Below are positions 1-12,198 of a DNA stretch of 64,000 nucleotides, piece by piece. The translations under genes and the position numbers were made by a program. Position 1 is the stretch's first letter; the number at the start of each line of letters is the position of its first letter. Source of the DNA: Cellulomonas sp. B6 (GTDB taxonomy: Bacteria > Actinomycetota > Actinomycetes > Actinomycetales > Cellulomonadaceae); the NCBI RefSeq assembly GCF_001462455.1, contig NZ_LNTD01000072.1, positions 33,976 through 97,975 of the forward strand, given 5' to 3'. The notes beneath the pieces were generated by a model that was given only the letters and a program-made list of their open reading frames with translations, made no database searches and was not told where the DNA came from.

Positions 1-2599
<2,599 letters not shown>

Positions 2600-2608
2600 C
2601 GGGCCATT

Positions 2609-2628
2609 GTGTCGGTTGGCACCGACAC
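2609..2628. promoter_or_regulatory. Perfect 8-bp-arm inverted repeat between lhr and DUF3046 gene
   Basis: GTGTCGGT-TGGC-ACCGACAC lies in the short divergent gap, ending 10 bp before the lhr start codon. A weak -10-like CACAAT on the minus strand overlaps its left edge, 6 nt before the lhr GTG. Size, symmetry and position fit a repressor operator. The regulator is not identified. Confidence 0.4.
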
Positions 2629-2662
2629 GCGCGGCCCGGCGCGGCGGTGGCAGGCTGGGGGT

Positions 2663-2905
2663 GTGAGGTATCGCGAGCTGACCGACCTGGTGGACGACGT
2701 GCTGGGACCGGTCCAGGGCCGGCTGCTGCTCGACGAGCTGGTGCTCGGCGAGCTCGGGGGGCGCACCGGTGCCGTCGCGCTCGCGGACGGCGAGGACCCG
2801 CGCAGCGTCTGGCACGCGCTGTGCGACGAGCTCGGCATCCCCGACGCGCGCCGCTGGGGCAGCGACCCGCACCGCCAGGCGCCGCCGCGCCGCTCGGACC
2901 GCTGA
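2663..2905 (+). CDS. DUF3046 family small protein
   Basis: An 80-residue protein of the actinobacterial DUF3046 family, whose function is unknown. It begins VRYRELTDLVDDVLG and contains the family's conserved centre (ALCDELGIPDARRWG). The GTG at 2663 is used because the GTG two bases earlier runs straight into a stop codon. It sits between lhr and the genes leading to recA; as I recall, DUF3046 genes are often found close to recA in actinomycetes, so a DNA-repair link is possible but rests only on neighbourhood. The next gene starts 5 bp after its stop, so they are probably co-transcribed. Confidence 0.85.
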   Translation: MRYRELTDLVDDVLGPVQGRLLLDELVLGELGGRTGAVALADGEDPRSVWHALCDELGIPDARRWGSDPHRQAPPRRSDR

Positions 2906-2910
2906 CCCCC

Positions 2911-5190
2911 GTGGCCCGCGACTCCCGCCCACCCGCGCCCGACGACCGCCGTCGCCTGGTGCCGCGAGCGGTCGACGTGGGCGACGCGCTCGTCTCTCTC
3001 GCGGTCACGGCCCTCGGGCTGGGCGTCGCGATCGTCGTGGTCGACGGCGTCAGCGCGACGACGCCCTGGGGAGTCCTGCTCGCCGCGCTCGCGGTCGCGG
3101 TGGGCGACCTGGTGCTGCGGGCGCCGCTGCGGGTGCTCGCGACGGTCGCGGGCGCGGGCGGTGCGCTGGTGGCGGGCCTCGCGGCGCAGGTCCTGGTGCT
3201 GTGGGGCGCCCTGTCCGTGGCGTCCGGGGTCGAGGTGACCTCGGGCTGGGCCGTGCTGTGGGTGCTGGTCCTGACGTCCGTGGTCATGGCCGTCGGGCGG
3301 TGGCTGTGGGGGGCGAGCGACAACGAGTACGTGGTCGCCGACGTCGTGCGCCGGGCGCAGCGTGGCGCCCGCGTGCCCGCCGGCGAGCCGGGGGAGCGGC
3401 CGCGCGGCATGCTCGTCGTGCAGCTCGACGGCGTCAGCGCGCCCGTGCTCGACCAGGCGTTCGACGCCGGGCTCGTCCCCACGATGCAGCGGTGGGTCGA
3501 GGACGGCACGCACCGGCTCGCGCCCTGGTGGGCGACCGTGCCGTGCACCACGCCCGCCGCGCAGGCCGGGATCCTGCACGGCGCGGCCGACCAGATCCCC
3601 GCCTTCCGGTGGTGGGACCGCGACCTGCGCCGGCTGGTGGTGACGAACCACCCCGACGACGCGGCGCTCGTCGAGGAGCGGCTGAGCGACGGGTCCGGGC
3701 TGCTGACGGGCGGCGGCACCGCGGTCGCGACGATGTTCTCGGGCGACGCGGCGTCGTCGTACCTCGTGATGAGCCGCGGGCGCCGGCACGGCCTCGGGCC
3801 GGGGCCCGGCTACGTGCGGTTCTTCGCGCGGCCGTTCGTGCTGGCACGGGCCGTGACGGTGACGGTCGGCGAGGTCGTCAAGGAGCTGTACCAGGCGCGC
3901 CGCCAGACGGTGCACGACGTGCGTCCGCGCGTGCCGCGCGGCGGCTGGTACGTGCTGCTGCGCGCCGTGACGAACGTCCTGCTGCGCGACCTGGCGACGT
4001 CGCTCGTGGCGGACGCGCTGGTGCGCGGCGACCCGACGGTGTTCGTCGACCTCGTGGACCACGACGAGGTCGCGCACCACGCCGGCCCGACGCGCCCCGA
4101 GTCGCTGCGCTCGCTCGAGGGGCTGGACCAGGTGCTGCGGATCCTCGAGCAGGTCGTGCGCGTGGCGCCGCGCGAGTACGACCTCGTCGTGCTGTCCGAC
4201 CACGGCCAGAGCCTGGGCTCGACGTTCGAGCAGGTCGAGGGTCGGTCGCTCCTGGCGACCGTGCGCGCCCTCATGGCCGAGCCCGACGTCGACGGCCTCG
4301 AGAGCACGGACGGCGAGGACTGGGGACCGCTCAACGCGCTGCTCACGAGCGTGCTCGGGCGGCCGGGCGACCCGGTCGTGCTCGGCCCCGACGCCGGTCC
4401 GGAGCGCCGCCGGGGACGGGCGCGCCGCGACGGCGGCGTCCCGCGCGTGCGCGAGCACGGCCGGGCGCCACGAGCCGACGGCACGGGGTCCGACGACGCC
4501 GTGCCCGACGTCGTGGTCGTCGGCTCGGGCAACCTCGGACTCGTGTGGTTCCCCGACGCGCCCGCGCGGCTCGTGCTCGAGGAGGTGCAGGAGCGCTGGC
4601 CCGGTCTGGTGGCGGGCCTCGCGGCCCGTCCCGCGGTGGGGGTCGTCGTCGTCGACTCGCGGACCCGCGGCCTCGTCGCCGTGGGGCGGTCGGGGCTGCG
4701 CCTGCTGGAGGCCGAGGGGGACGTCGTCGAGGGCGACGACCCGCTCGCGGCCTACCCGGGCCGGGCGCGCGCCGACCTCGTCCGGGCCGCGCGGCTCCCG
4801 CACACGGGCGACCTGCTGGTCGTCTCGGCGGTCGACGCGCGCGGGCACGTGCACGCGTTCGAGGGGCAGGTCGGTTCGCACGGCGGGCTCGGTGGCCCGC
4901 AGAACCTCGCGTTCCTGCTGCACCCGAGCGACCTCGCGGTCGACGACGCCCTGTGCGAGGACGCCGCCGGCGGCCGGGTGCTGGTCGGCCCGGACGCGGT
5001 GCACGCGCAGCTCGTCGCGTGGCTCGTGGCGCGCGGCGTGCGGCCGGTCGGCCCCGGGACGCGGCACGACGTCGGTCGGGGCGCCGGTCACGCCGTCGGC
5101 GGCGCGCCCGCGGTCGGGGACGACGTCGGGTCCGGGGTCGGCGACGACGTCGCGGGCGGGGCTGCGCGCGGTGCGGGGGAGGCGACGTGA
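2911..5190 (+). CDS. Membrane protein with type I phosphodiesterase/alkaline-phosphatase-like domain
   Basis: A 759-residue protein. The first about 135 residues contain four hydrophobic segments typical of the small membrane domain that annotation pipelines often call 'phage holin family'. The rest is an alkaline-phosphatase-superfamily fold: LVVQLDGVSAPVL (metal site), a Thr in CTTPAAQAGILHG as probable nucleophile, DLVDHDEVAHHAG, and VVLSDHGQSLG. These motifs resemble type I phosphodiesterases and nucleotide pyrophosphatases, so a membrane-anchored phosphoesterase is likely; the substrate is unknown. The C-terminal 50 residues are Gly/Asp/Val-rich low complexity. The GTG at 2911 is the first start after the DUF3046 stop and directly precedes the basic, Pro-rich N-terminus. 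Its stop overlaps the start of the next gene (GTGA), which suggests translational coupling. There is no other phage gene nearby, so the holin label should not be read as prophage. Confidence 0.8.
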   Translation: MARDSRPPAPDDRRRLVPRAVDVGDALVSLAVTALGLGVAIVVVDGVSATTPWGVLLAALAVAVGDLVLRAPLRVLATVAGAGGALVAGLAAQVLVLWGALSVASGVEVTSGWAVLWVLVLTSVVMAVGRWLWGASDNEYVVADVVRRAQRGARVPAGEPGERPRGMLVVQLDGVSAPVLDQAFDAGLVPTMQRWVEDGTHRLAPWWATVPCTTPAAQAGILHGAADQIPAFRWWDRDLRRLVVTNHPDDAALVEERLSDGSGLLTGGGTAVATMFSGDAASSYLVMSRGRRHGLGPGPGYVRFFARPFVLARAVTVTVGEVVKELYQARRQTVHDVRPRVPRGGWYVLLRAVTNVLLRDLATSLVADALVRGDPTVFVDLVDHDEVAHHAGPTRPESLRSLEGLDQVLRILEQVVRVAPREYDLVVLSDHGQSLGSTFEQVEGRSLLATVRALMAEPDVDGLESTDGEDWGPLNALLTSVLGRPGDPVVLGPDAGPERRRGRARRDGGVPRVREHGRAPRADGTGSDDAVPDVVVVGSGNLGLVWFPDAPARLVLEEVQERWPGLVAGLAARPAVGVVVVDSRTRGLVAVGRSGLRLLEAEGDVVEGDDPLAAYPGRARADLVRAARLPHTGDLLVVSAVDARGHVHAFEGQVGSHGGLGGPQNLAFLLHPSDLAVDDALCEDAAGGRVLVGPDAVHAQLVAWLVARGVRPVGPGTRHDVGRGAGHAVGGAPAVGDDVGSGVGDDVAGGAARGAGEAT

Positions 5191-6008
5191 GCGTGCGGGT
5201 CCGGTGGCTGGGGCACGCGACCGTCGTGCTGGACCTCGCCGGCGTGCGGCTCGTGACGGACCCGCTGCTGCGGCGGCACGCGGGCGTGCTGCGACGTCGT
5301 GGCGGGCGCGCACCGCACGCCGCCGACTGGCGGGGGGCCGCCGCGGCGCTCGTCTCGCACCTGCACCACGACCACGCCGAGCTCGGCTCGCTGCGCCTGC
5401 TCGGCCCCGTCCCGGTGCTCGCCGCGCCGTCGAGCGCGCGCTGGTTCGTCGACCACGGGTTGTCCGGCGTCGGCCTGGCCGACGACGCGTGGTGGGCGCC
5501 GCCCGACGGCGCGGACGTCCGCGTCCGGACCGTGCCGGCCGAGCACGGCCACCGGCCGATGCCGCACCGGCCCAACGCCGCGACGGGCTTCGTCGTCCGG
5601 GGCGGCGGAGTCACGGTGTGGTTCGCCGGCGACACCGGGCCGTTCCCGGGCCTGGCGCGCGTGCCCGAGCTCGCGGGGGCGCCGGTCGACCTCGCGCTCG
5701 TCCCGGTGGGCGGCTGGGGCCCGCGTCTGTCGGGCGGGCACCTGGACCCGCTCGAGGCGGCGCGCGTGTGCGCCGCCGTGGGCGCGCGCGTCGCGGTGCC
5801 CGTGCACTGGGGGACGCTGCACGCGCCCGCCGCGCGGCGCCTGCCGCCGGGCTGGATGGACCGCGCCGGGCACGCCTTCGAGGCCGCGGCCCGGCGCGTC
5901 GCGCCGGACGTGGACGTGCGCGTCCTCGTGCCGGGGGCGGCGACCGAGGTGACGGCCGTGCGCCGCGGGGGTCCGGGCGAGGTCGGTCCGACGGCGGACG
6001 ACGCCTGA
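5187..6008 (+). CDS. MBL-fold (metallo-beta-lactamase) hydrolase, UlaG/RomA-like
   Basis: A 273-residue metallo-beta-lactamase-fold protein. It opens with VRWLGHATVVLDLAG, typical of the UlaG/RomA branch, and carries the metal-binding SHLHHDHAE motif (about residues 55-63), a second His/Asp site (FAGDTGPF), and a C-terminal PVHWGT histidine. Related enzymes cleave lactones, phosphodiesters or N-acyl-phosphatidyl-ethanolamine-like substrates; the present substrate cannot be told. The start codon overlaps the stop of the preceding phosphodiesterase-like membrane protein by 4 bp, so the two are probably made together and may act on the same envelope compound. recA follows after a 250-bp promoter region. 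Confidence 0.85.
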   Translation: MSVRVRWLGHATVVLDLAGVRLVTDPLLRRHAGVLRRRGGRAPHAADWRGAAAALVSHLHHDHAELGSLRLLGPVPVLAAPSSARWFVDHGLSGVGLADDAWWAPPDGADVRVRTVPAEHGHRPMPHRPNAATGFVVRGGGVTVWFAGDTGPFPGLARVPELAGAPVDLALVPVGGWGPRLSGGHLDPLEAARVCAAVGARVAVPVHWGTLHAPAARRLPPGWMDRAGHAFEAAARRVAPDVDVRVLVPGAATEVTAVRRGGPGEVGPTADDA

Positions 6009-6068
6009 GAGCGGCACGACGCTCGGGTCCTGACGTCGCGACACGCGACACGCGCGCCGGTGCGTGCG

Positions 6069-6091
6069 TCGAACACGTGTTCGGGTAGCGT
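6069..6091 (+). promoter_or_regulatory. recA promoter: LexA (SOS) box followed by -10 element
   Basis: TCGAACACGTGTTCGG at 6069-6084 matches the actinobacterial LexA consensus TCGAAC-N4-GTTCGA except for the last base. A good -10 (TAGCGT, 6086-6091) follows directly, so the box fills the -35/-10 spacer, where bound LexA would block polymerase. No clear -35 was seen. The leader to the recA ATG is about 160 nt. Confidence 0.85.
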
Positions 6092-6258
6092 GTGCGGCGG
6101 TGACACGGTCGAACCGACCACAGACCCGCCGGCGCACCGCCGGACCACGGGCGAGGGGCGGCCCGGCCGGGATGTCGGTGGTCGGGCATAGCGTCACGCA
6201 CGACAAGACCAGTTCCCGCAGGAGCAGCGCGACGCTGCACGACACGACGAGGTACATC

Positions 6259-7296
<1,038 letters not shown>

Positions 7297-7301
7297 TCGG
7301 C

Positions 7302-7889
7302 GTGGGGGACCTCACCGGCCGGCCCGCGGCGCGTCGCCGCGGCCGGCCGGCCGCCGAGCCGCCGGACGCCGGTGCGGCCGCGCAGGACGCGGAGCCGGAC
7401 CCCGAGTCCGTCGCCCGCGCGATCGTGCTGCGACGGCTCACCGGGGCGCCCCAGTCGCGCGCCCAGCTGGCCGAGGCGCTGGCGCGTCGGGACGTCCCCG
7501 AGGACGTCGCGTCCCGTGTTCTCGACCGCTTCACCGAGGTCGGACTCGTCGACGACCAGGAGTACGCGCGGATCCTCGTGCGGTCGCGGCACGCCGAACG
7601 CGGGCTGTCGCGCCGGGCGCTGGCCGTCGAGCTGCGCCGCAAGGGCATCGACGACGAGACCGCCGCCACCGCGCTGGCGGGCGTCGACGACGACGACGAG
7701 GAGCACGCGGCGCGCGAGATCGTGCGTCGCCGTCTGCGGTCGACCGCGGGCCTGGACCGGGACGTGCGGGTGCGTCGCGTGTACGGCGTGCTGGGGCGCA
7801 AGGGGTACCCCGGCGGGCTCGTCGCGCGCCTCGTGCGCGAAGAGCTCGCCGCCGAGGGCGACGGCGACGGCGCCGACGAGGCGCCCTAG
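7302..7889 (+). CDS. recX: Regulatory protein RecX
   Basis: A 195-residue modulator that binds RecA filaments and limits their activity. The RecX repeats are recognisable: ARAIVLRRLTGAPQSRAQL, then VDDQEYARILVRSR and GLSRRALAVELRRKGID, and a third repeat with GRKGYPGGLV near the end. A GTG start 5 bp after recA indicates a recA-recX operon. A strong GC hairpin (7315-7350) covers codons 5-16, so recX output is probably kept well below that of recA. The extra N-terminal about 35 residues are Arg/Ala-rich and poorly conserved. Confidence 0.93.
   Translation: MGDLTGRPAARRRGRPAAEPPDAGAAAQDAEPDPESVARAIVLRRLTGAPQSRAQLAEALARRDVPEDVASRVLDRFTEVGLVDDQEYARILVRSRHAERGLSRRALAVELRRKGIDDETAATALAGVDDDDEEHAAREIVRRRLRSTAGLDRDVRVRRVYGVLGRKGYPGGLVARLVREELAAEGDGDGADEAP
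7315..7350 (+). promoter_or_regulatory. Long GC hairpin at the 5' end of recX
   Basis: Arms 7315-7331 and 7335-7350 pair over 16 bp with a single bulged C and a 3-nt loop (CGT). It begins 14 nt into recX and lies 18 nt after the recA stop. There is no T-tract. It probably reduces read-through or ribosome entry into recX. Confidence 0.5.
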
Positions 7890-8017
7890 CCTGCCGGCGA
7901 GCGGTGGTCCGTGGGTCAGGTCGACGTCCCGACGGACGTCGCTGGTCACGGCCGACGCGTCCGACCTGCACAATGAACGCACGGGCGCCGCCGCGGCACC
8001 CTTCGTCGGGAGGTGAC

Positions 8018-9550
8018 GTGGAGCAGAGCGCGATCGCGACCATCGTCGGGCTGCTCGGGGCGTGCCTCGTCGCGCTGCTGCTCGTGCTCGTCGCACGCCG
8101 CGAGGCCGACCAGCAGCGCCGCCGGGCGTCGGAGGACGTCGAGCGGATCCGGCAGGACGCCCGGGAGATGCTCGCCGACGCCGAGCGTCGCGTGCGGCGC
8201 GTCGTCGAGCGTGAGCACGAGATCGCGACGCAGCGCGCCGAGGTCGCCGAGCTCGAACGCCGCACGCGCGCCGACGCGGAGGCGGTGGCGGAGTCCGAGC
8301 GCTCCGCCGCCCGCGCCCTGGACCGCGCCGAGCACGTCGCGGCCCGCACGCTCGCGGACGCCGACCGTGCGGCCAACGAGCGGCTCGCCGACGCCCGCTC
8401 GCAGGCCCGTGCCGAGCTCGAGTCCGTCAGCGGGCTCACCCAGGACGAGGCCCTCGCCGAGCTGACACGTCGCATCGCCGACCAGGCGGCGAACGACGCG
8501 GCGGCACAGGTGCGCCGCGCCGAGGCGCAGGCGCGCCGCACCGCGGACGCGCGGGCACGCCGGATCGTGTCGACAGCCGTCCAGCGTCTCGCCGTGCCGA
8601 GCAGCGCGCAGAGCGCGCTCACCGTGCTGCCGCTGCCCTCGGACGAGATGAAGGGCCGCATCATCGGCAAGGAGGGTCGCAACATCCGGCACTTCGAGGC
8701 GCTGACCGGTGTCAACGTGCTCGTCGACGAGACGCCCGACACCGTGGTGCTGTCGTGCTTCGACGCCGAACGTCGCGAGATCGCCCAGGTCACGCTGGAC
8801 ACGCTCATGGCCGACGGGCGCATCCACCCGCAGCGCATCGAGGCCGCGTACGCCGACGCGCTCGCCGGTGCCGACGAGCGGCACGACGCCGCCGGTCACG
8901 ACGCCGCCGAGCGTGCCGGCGTCGCGGGTCTGCACGCCGAGGTCGTGCGGACCGTGGGCCGCCTGCGGCTGCGGTCGTCCTACGGTCAGAACGTGCTCGA
9001 GCACCTGGTCGAGTGCGCGCAGGTCGCTGCCTCGATCGCCGCCGAGATCGGTGCGGACGTCGACGTCGCACGGCGCGGCGCGTTCCTGCACGACCTCGGC
9101 AAGGCGCTCACGGCGCAGGTGCCCGGCACGCACGCCGCGGTCGGTGCGGACCTCGCGCGCCGCCACGGCGAGAGCGACGCCGTGGTGAACGCGATCGCCG
9201 CGCACCACGACGAGGTGCCGCCGTCCACCGTCGAGGCCGTGCTCGTGCAGGCTGCCGACGCGATCTCCGCCGCCCGCACCGGGGCGCGGCGGCAGGAGCT
9301 CGACCAGTACGTCGAGCGCATGGTGGAGCTGGAGACGCTCGTCGCGGAGCACCAGGGCGTGCGACGCGCGCTCGCGATGTCCGCGGGGCGCGAGGTGCGC
9401 GTCGTGGTCGAGCCCGAGGAGGTCGACGACCGTGCGCTGCCGCACCTGGCGCGCGCGATCGCCCAGCACATCGAGGCCGACCTCACCTACCCCGGCGAGA
9501 TCCGGGTGACCGTCGTCCGGGAGCTGCGGGCCAGCGCCACCGCGGGGTGA
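8018..9550 (+). CDS. rny: Ribonuclease Y
   Basis: A 510-residue membrane-anchored endoribonuclease that initiates mRNA decay. The order of parts is diagnostic: an N-terminal hydrophobic helix (IVGLLGACLVALLLVLVA), a long charged coiled coil (about residues 30-190), a KH domain with GRIIGKEGRNIRHFE (about residue 212), and an HD domain with FLHDLGKAL and AIAAHHDEV holding the metal-binding His/Asp pairs. The GTG at 8018 is preceded by a good GGGAGG Shine-Dalgarno sequence and starts immediately before the membrane helix. It lies downstream of recA-recX and converges with the glu transporter genes. Confidence 0.95.
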   Translation: MEQSAIATIVGLLGACLVALLLVLVARREADQQRRRASEDVERIRQDAREMLADAERRVRRVVEREHEIATQRAEVAELERRTRADAEAVAESERSAARALDRAEHVAARTLADADRAANERLADARSQARAELESVSGLTQDEALAELTRRIADQAANDAAAQVRRAEAQARRTADARARRIVSTAVQRLAVPSSAQSALTVLPLPSDEMKGRIIGKEGRNIRHFEALTGVNVLVDETPDTVVLSCFDAERREIAQVTLDTLMADGRIHPQRIEAAYADALAGADERHDAAGHDAAERAGVAGLHAEVVRTVGRLRLRSSYGQNVLEHLVECAQVAASIAAEIGADVDVARRGAFLHDLGKALTAQVPGTHAAVGADLARRHGESDAVVNAIAAHHDEVPPSTVEAVLVQAADAISAARTGARRQELDQYVERMVELETLVAEHQGVRRALAMSAGREVRVVVEPEEVDDRALPHLARAIAQHIEADLTYPGEIRVTVVRELRASATAG

Positions 9551-9616
9551 GTTGGCCGGCGCCCGCCGACGGCCTCATCGGGTGGCGGCACCGCAGCGCC
9601 GACCGGGCGTCGCGCG

Positions 9617-10480
9617 CTATCGGGTCGTCGTGGCTGCCATCGCCGGCGCCTCCGCCGTCGCGTCACCCGCCGTCAGCCGTCCGACGCGTGACGCGAGGCG
9701 CTCGGCGAGCGTCGTCAGCGCGTAGTTGATGACGATGAAGACGAGCGCCGCGATCAGCAGCGCCTGCAGCATGTTCCCGTTGCCCGATCCGAAGCGACGG
9801 GCGGCGTCCAGGAGCTCGGGGTAGGTGATGATCGCGCCGAGCGCGGTGTCCTTGAGGATCACGACGAGCTGGCTCGCGATGGCCGGGAGCATCGCGATGA
9901 GCGCCTGCGGCACCTCCACGAGCCGCAGCGACTGCGACGGGCGCAGCCCCACGACGAGCGCCGCCTCGCGCTGACCCTTCGGCAGGTTGTGCACGCCCGA
10001 GCGCACGAGCTCGGCGAACACCGATCCGTTGTAGAGCGTGAGCGCCAGGACCACGGCGAGCAGCGGGACGTCCGGGGGGTCGACGACCCGCAGCTGGGCG
10101 ATGCCGCTGTAGAAGAAGACCATCATGAGCAGGACGGGGACGGCGCGGAAGAACTCCACGACCGTGCCGCTGACCCAGCGCACCACACGTGAGCCGGACA
10201 GCCGACCCATCCCGAACACCAGCCCGAACACGGCGGACCCGACGATCGCGAGACCCGCCGCGCGCAGGGTCTGCAGCAGACCCGGGAGCAGGTAGGCCGT
10301 CCACGTGCGCGGCTGCGCGAACGGCTCCCACATCGCGGGCTCGAGCTGGCCCTTGCGGTCCAGCAGGACGAGCGCCCACGCGGCGATGCCCGCGACGACG
10401 AGCGCCGCCACGACGTTGACGACCACCATCCGGCGGCGCGTGCGCGGACCCGGGACGTCGAAGAGGACGAGGTTGCTCAT
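9617..10480 (-). CDS. gluD: Amino-acid ABC transporter permease (GluD-like)
   Basis: A 287-residue inner-membrane permease of the HisM/GltK type, forming the channel with the other permease. It has several hydrophobic segments (for instance VVNVVAALVVAGIAAWALVL) and the cytoplasmic EAA loop (EAALVVGLRPSQSLRLVEVPQ) that contacts the ATPase. The C-terminal tail is Ala/Thr-rich. Its ATG overlaps the stop of gluC by 4 bp (ATGA), showing translational coupling. Fourth gene of a gluA-gluB-gluC-gluD operon, the same order as the glutamate uptake operon of Corynebacterium glutamicum; glutamate specificity is inferred from this order. Confidence 0.9.
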   Translation of the reverse strand: MSNLVLFDVPGPRTRRRMVVVNVVAALVVAGIAAWALVLLDRKGQLEPAMWEPFAQPRTWTAYLLPGLLQTLRAAGLAIVGSAVFGLVFGMGRLSGSRVVRWVSGTVVEFFRAVPVLLMMVFFYSGIAQLRVVDPPDVPLLAVVLALTLYNGSVFAELVRSGVHNLPKGQREAALVVGLRPSQSLRLVEVPQALIAMLPAIASQLVVILKDTALGAIITYPELLDAARRFGSGNGNMLQALLIAALVFIVINYALTTLAERLASRVGRLTAGDATAEAPAMAATTTR

Positions 10481-11166
10481 CGGGCCACCGCCAGCCGTCG
10501 CGAGAGGGACGTCGTCGCCAGCCCGACGGGGACGACGATGATCACGTAGCCGATCGCGAACGTGAGGAACACCGCGAGGATGACGTCCGGGCGGAACTCG
10601 ATCATGGTCTTCATCAGGCCGGAGGTCTCCGCGACCGAGCCGGCCGCGGCCACGGTCGAGTTCTTGATGAGGGCGATGAGGACGTTGCCGAGCGGGGCGA
10701 CGGCGCCCCGGAACGCCTGCGGCAGGATCACGAGCCGCGCGGCCGGCCAGAAGCCGAGGCCGATGGCGCGTGCCGCCTCGGCCTGGCCCACCGGCACGGT
10801 GTTGACTCCCGAGCGCAGCGCCTCGCACACGAACGCCGCGTGGTAGACCGCGAGCCCCAGCACGGCGAGCCGGAAGAAGTTCGTCTGGAAGTCGCTCGAC
10901 AGCGTGATGCCGAGCTGACCCCACAGGCCCAGCACGCAGAACACGATGATGATCGTCAGCGGTGTGTTCCGCAGCAGCGTGACGTACGTCGTGCCGGCCC
11001 ACCGCAGGCTCGGCACGGGGGAGATCCGCATGACGGCGAGCACCGTGCCGATGACGAGCGCCAGCACGGCGGCGTACGCCGTGAGCTGGATGTTCACCCA
11101 GAACGCGCCGAGCACGTCGTACTGGTCGAACAGGGACACGAACTGGTCGAGGTAGCCCTCGTCCAC
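10477..11166 (-). CDS. gluC: Amino-acid ABC transporter permease (GluC-like)
   Basis: A 229-residue permease with the His/Glu/Gln/Arg opine-type 3-TM fold. It has the motif TLLRNTPLTIIIVF and the EAA loop QAEAARAIGLGFWPAARLV. It begins with GTG (VDEGYLDQFVSLFDQYD). Its stop overlaps the ATG of gluD. Between gluB and this gene lies a strong hairpin (11200-11237), a usual device for making more binding protein than permease. It pairs with GluD to form the channel for the substrate delivered by GluB. Confidence 0.9.
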   Translation of the reverse strand: MDEGYLDQFVSLFDQYDVLGAFWVNIQLTAYAAVLALVIGTVLAVMRISPVPSLRWAGTTYVTLLRNTPLTIIIVFCVLGLWGQLGITLSSDFQTNFFRLAVLGLAVYHAAFVCEALRSGVNTVPVGQAEAARAIGLGFWPAARLVILPQAFRGAVAPLGNVLIALIKNSTVAAAGSVAETSGLMKTMIEFRPDVILAVFLTFAIGYVIIVVPVGLATTSLSRRLAVAR

Positions 11167-11199
11167 GCGGCCTCCCGGGTGTGCGGTGGGGTGGGAGGA

Positions 11200-11237
11200 C
11201 CCGGGGCCGGCCCGCGTGGTGCGGGTCCGGCCCCGGG
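11200..11237 (-). terminator. Intercistronic hairpin between gluB and gluC
   Basis: CCCGGGGCCGG (11200-11210) pairs with CCGGCCCCGGG (11227-11237), and inner CCCGC pairs with GCGGG. The result is a 16-bp stem with one extra base and a GTGGT loop. It stands 19 nt after the gluB stop on the minus strand. It probably acts as a partial terminator or 3'-stabiliser, raising gluB levels above the permease genes. Confidence 0.6.
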
Positions 11238-11255
11238 CCGACGGTCAGTGCTGCG

Positions 11256-12122
11256 TCACGCGCAGGTGTCGACCTTCGGCGGGTTGAGGGACTCGTTCGG
11301 CGTGTACCCCGAGGCGCCGACGTTGTCGTCGAGCGCCTTCTGCCACGCGCCGTCGGAGATCATCTTCTCGATCGCCGTGTTGACGTCCTGGCAGACGTCG
11401 TTGTCCTTCGGCAGGCCGACGCCGTAGTTCTCCTCGGAGAACGGGTTGCCGACGACCTTGACCTTGCCCTCGTTGGCCGGCAGCGCCGCGAGGCCCGCGA
11501 GGATGATGTCGTCGGTCGTCACGGCGTCCACCGTGCCGGCGACGAGCGCCGTCACGCACTCGCCGTAGCCCGGCTGCTCGAGCAGGTTGGTGCCTGCCGC
11601 GTACTCGTCCTTGATGCGCTGCGCCGACGTCGAGCCGGTCACCGAGCACAGGTTCTTGCCCTCGAGGTCCTCGGGACCGGAGATCGAGTCGTCGTCCTCC
11701 GCCACCAGCAGGTCCTGCCCGGCGACGAAGTACGGCCCCGCGAACGCCACGACCTCCTTGCGCTTGTCGGTGATCGAGTACGTCGCGAAGATCATGTCGA
11801 CCTGGCCGTTCTGCAGCATCGTCTCGCGCTGCGCCGACGGCGCCTGCACCCACTCGATCTGGTCGGGCCCGTAGCCGAGCTCGCCGGCGACGTACTTCGC
11901 GACGTCGACGTCGAAGCCGGTGTAGTCGCTGCCGTCCTGGAAGCCGAGGCCCGGCTGGTCGAACTTGATGCCGATGCGGATCGTGCCGTCGGCGCCGCCG
12001 CCGGAGGTCTCGCCGCCGCCCGCGCCGCCGGTCTCGGCGGGTGCGTCGTCGCCGCCGGAACAGGCGCCGAGCGTGAGCGCGGCCACCGCGGTCAGTGCGA
12101 GGGCCAGTCGTCGTGCACGCAT
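11256..12122 (-). CDS. gluB: Glutamate-type ABC transporter substrate-binding lipoprotein
   Basis: A 288-residue solute-binding protein. A lipoprotein signal peptide is clear: basic N-terminus [10 protein letters not shown], hydrophobic stretch, and a lipobox LGAC with Cys at residue 20, followed by a Gly/Asp-rich linker. The mature part has the SBP family 3 signature ([24 protein letters not shown], here [16 protein letters not shown]) and [21 protein letters not shown]. It captures the amino acid outside the membrane and hands it to GluC/GluD. A good AAGGGGAA ribosome site precedes the ATG. The position between gluA and gluC matches the corynebacterial glutamate system. Confidence 0.92.
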   Translation of the reverse strand: MRARRLALALTAVAALTLGACSGGDDAPAETGGAGGGETSGGGADGTIRIGIKFDQPGLGFQDGSDYTGFDVDVAKYVAGELGYGPDQIEWVQAPSAQRETMLQNGQVDMIFATYSITDKRKEVVAFAGPYFVAGQDLLVAEDDDSISGPEDLEGKNLCSVTGSTSAQRIKDEYAAGTNLLEQPGYGECVTALVAGTVDAVTTDDIILAGLAALPANEGKVKVVGNPFSEENYGVGLPKDNDVCQDVNTAIEKMISDGAWQKALDDNVGASGYTPNESLNPPKVDTCA

Positions 12123-12198
12123 GTGTGCTTCCCCTTCGTTCGTCCTACGTCGGTCAGGGTCGGGAGGTCGGTGGTCGGGTCGGTGCGGGTCGGTCGGG

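Noticed and set aside
2911..3400. Prophage remnant, because the protein resembles a 'phage holin family' member
   Set aside because: No phage gene is nearby and most of the protein is a phosphodiesterase-like enzyme.
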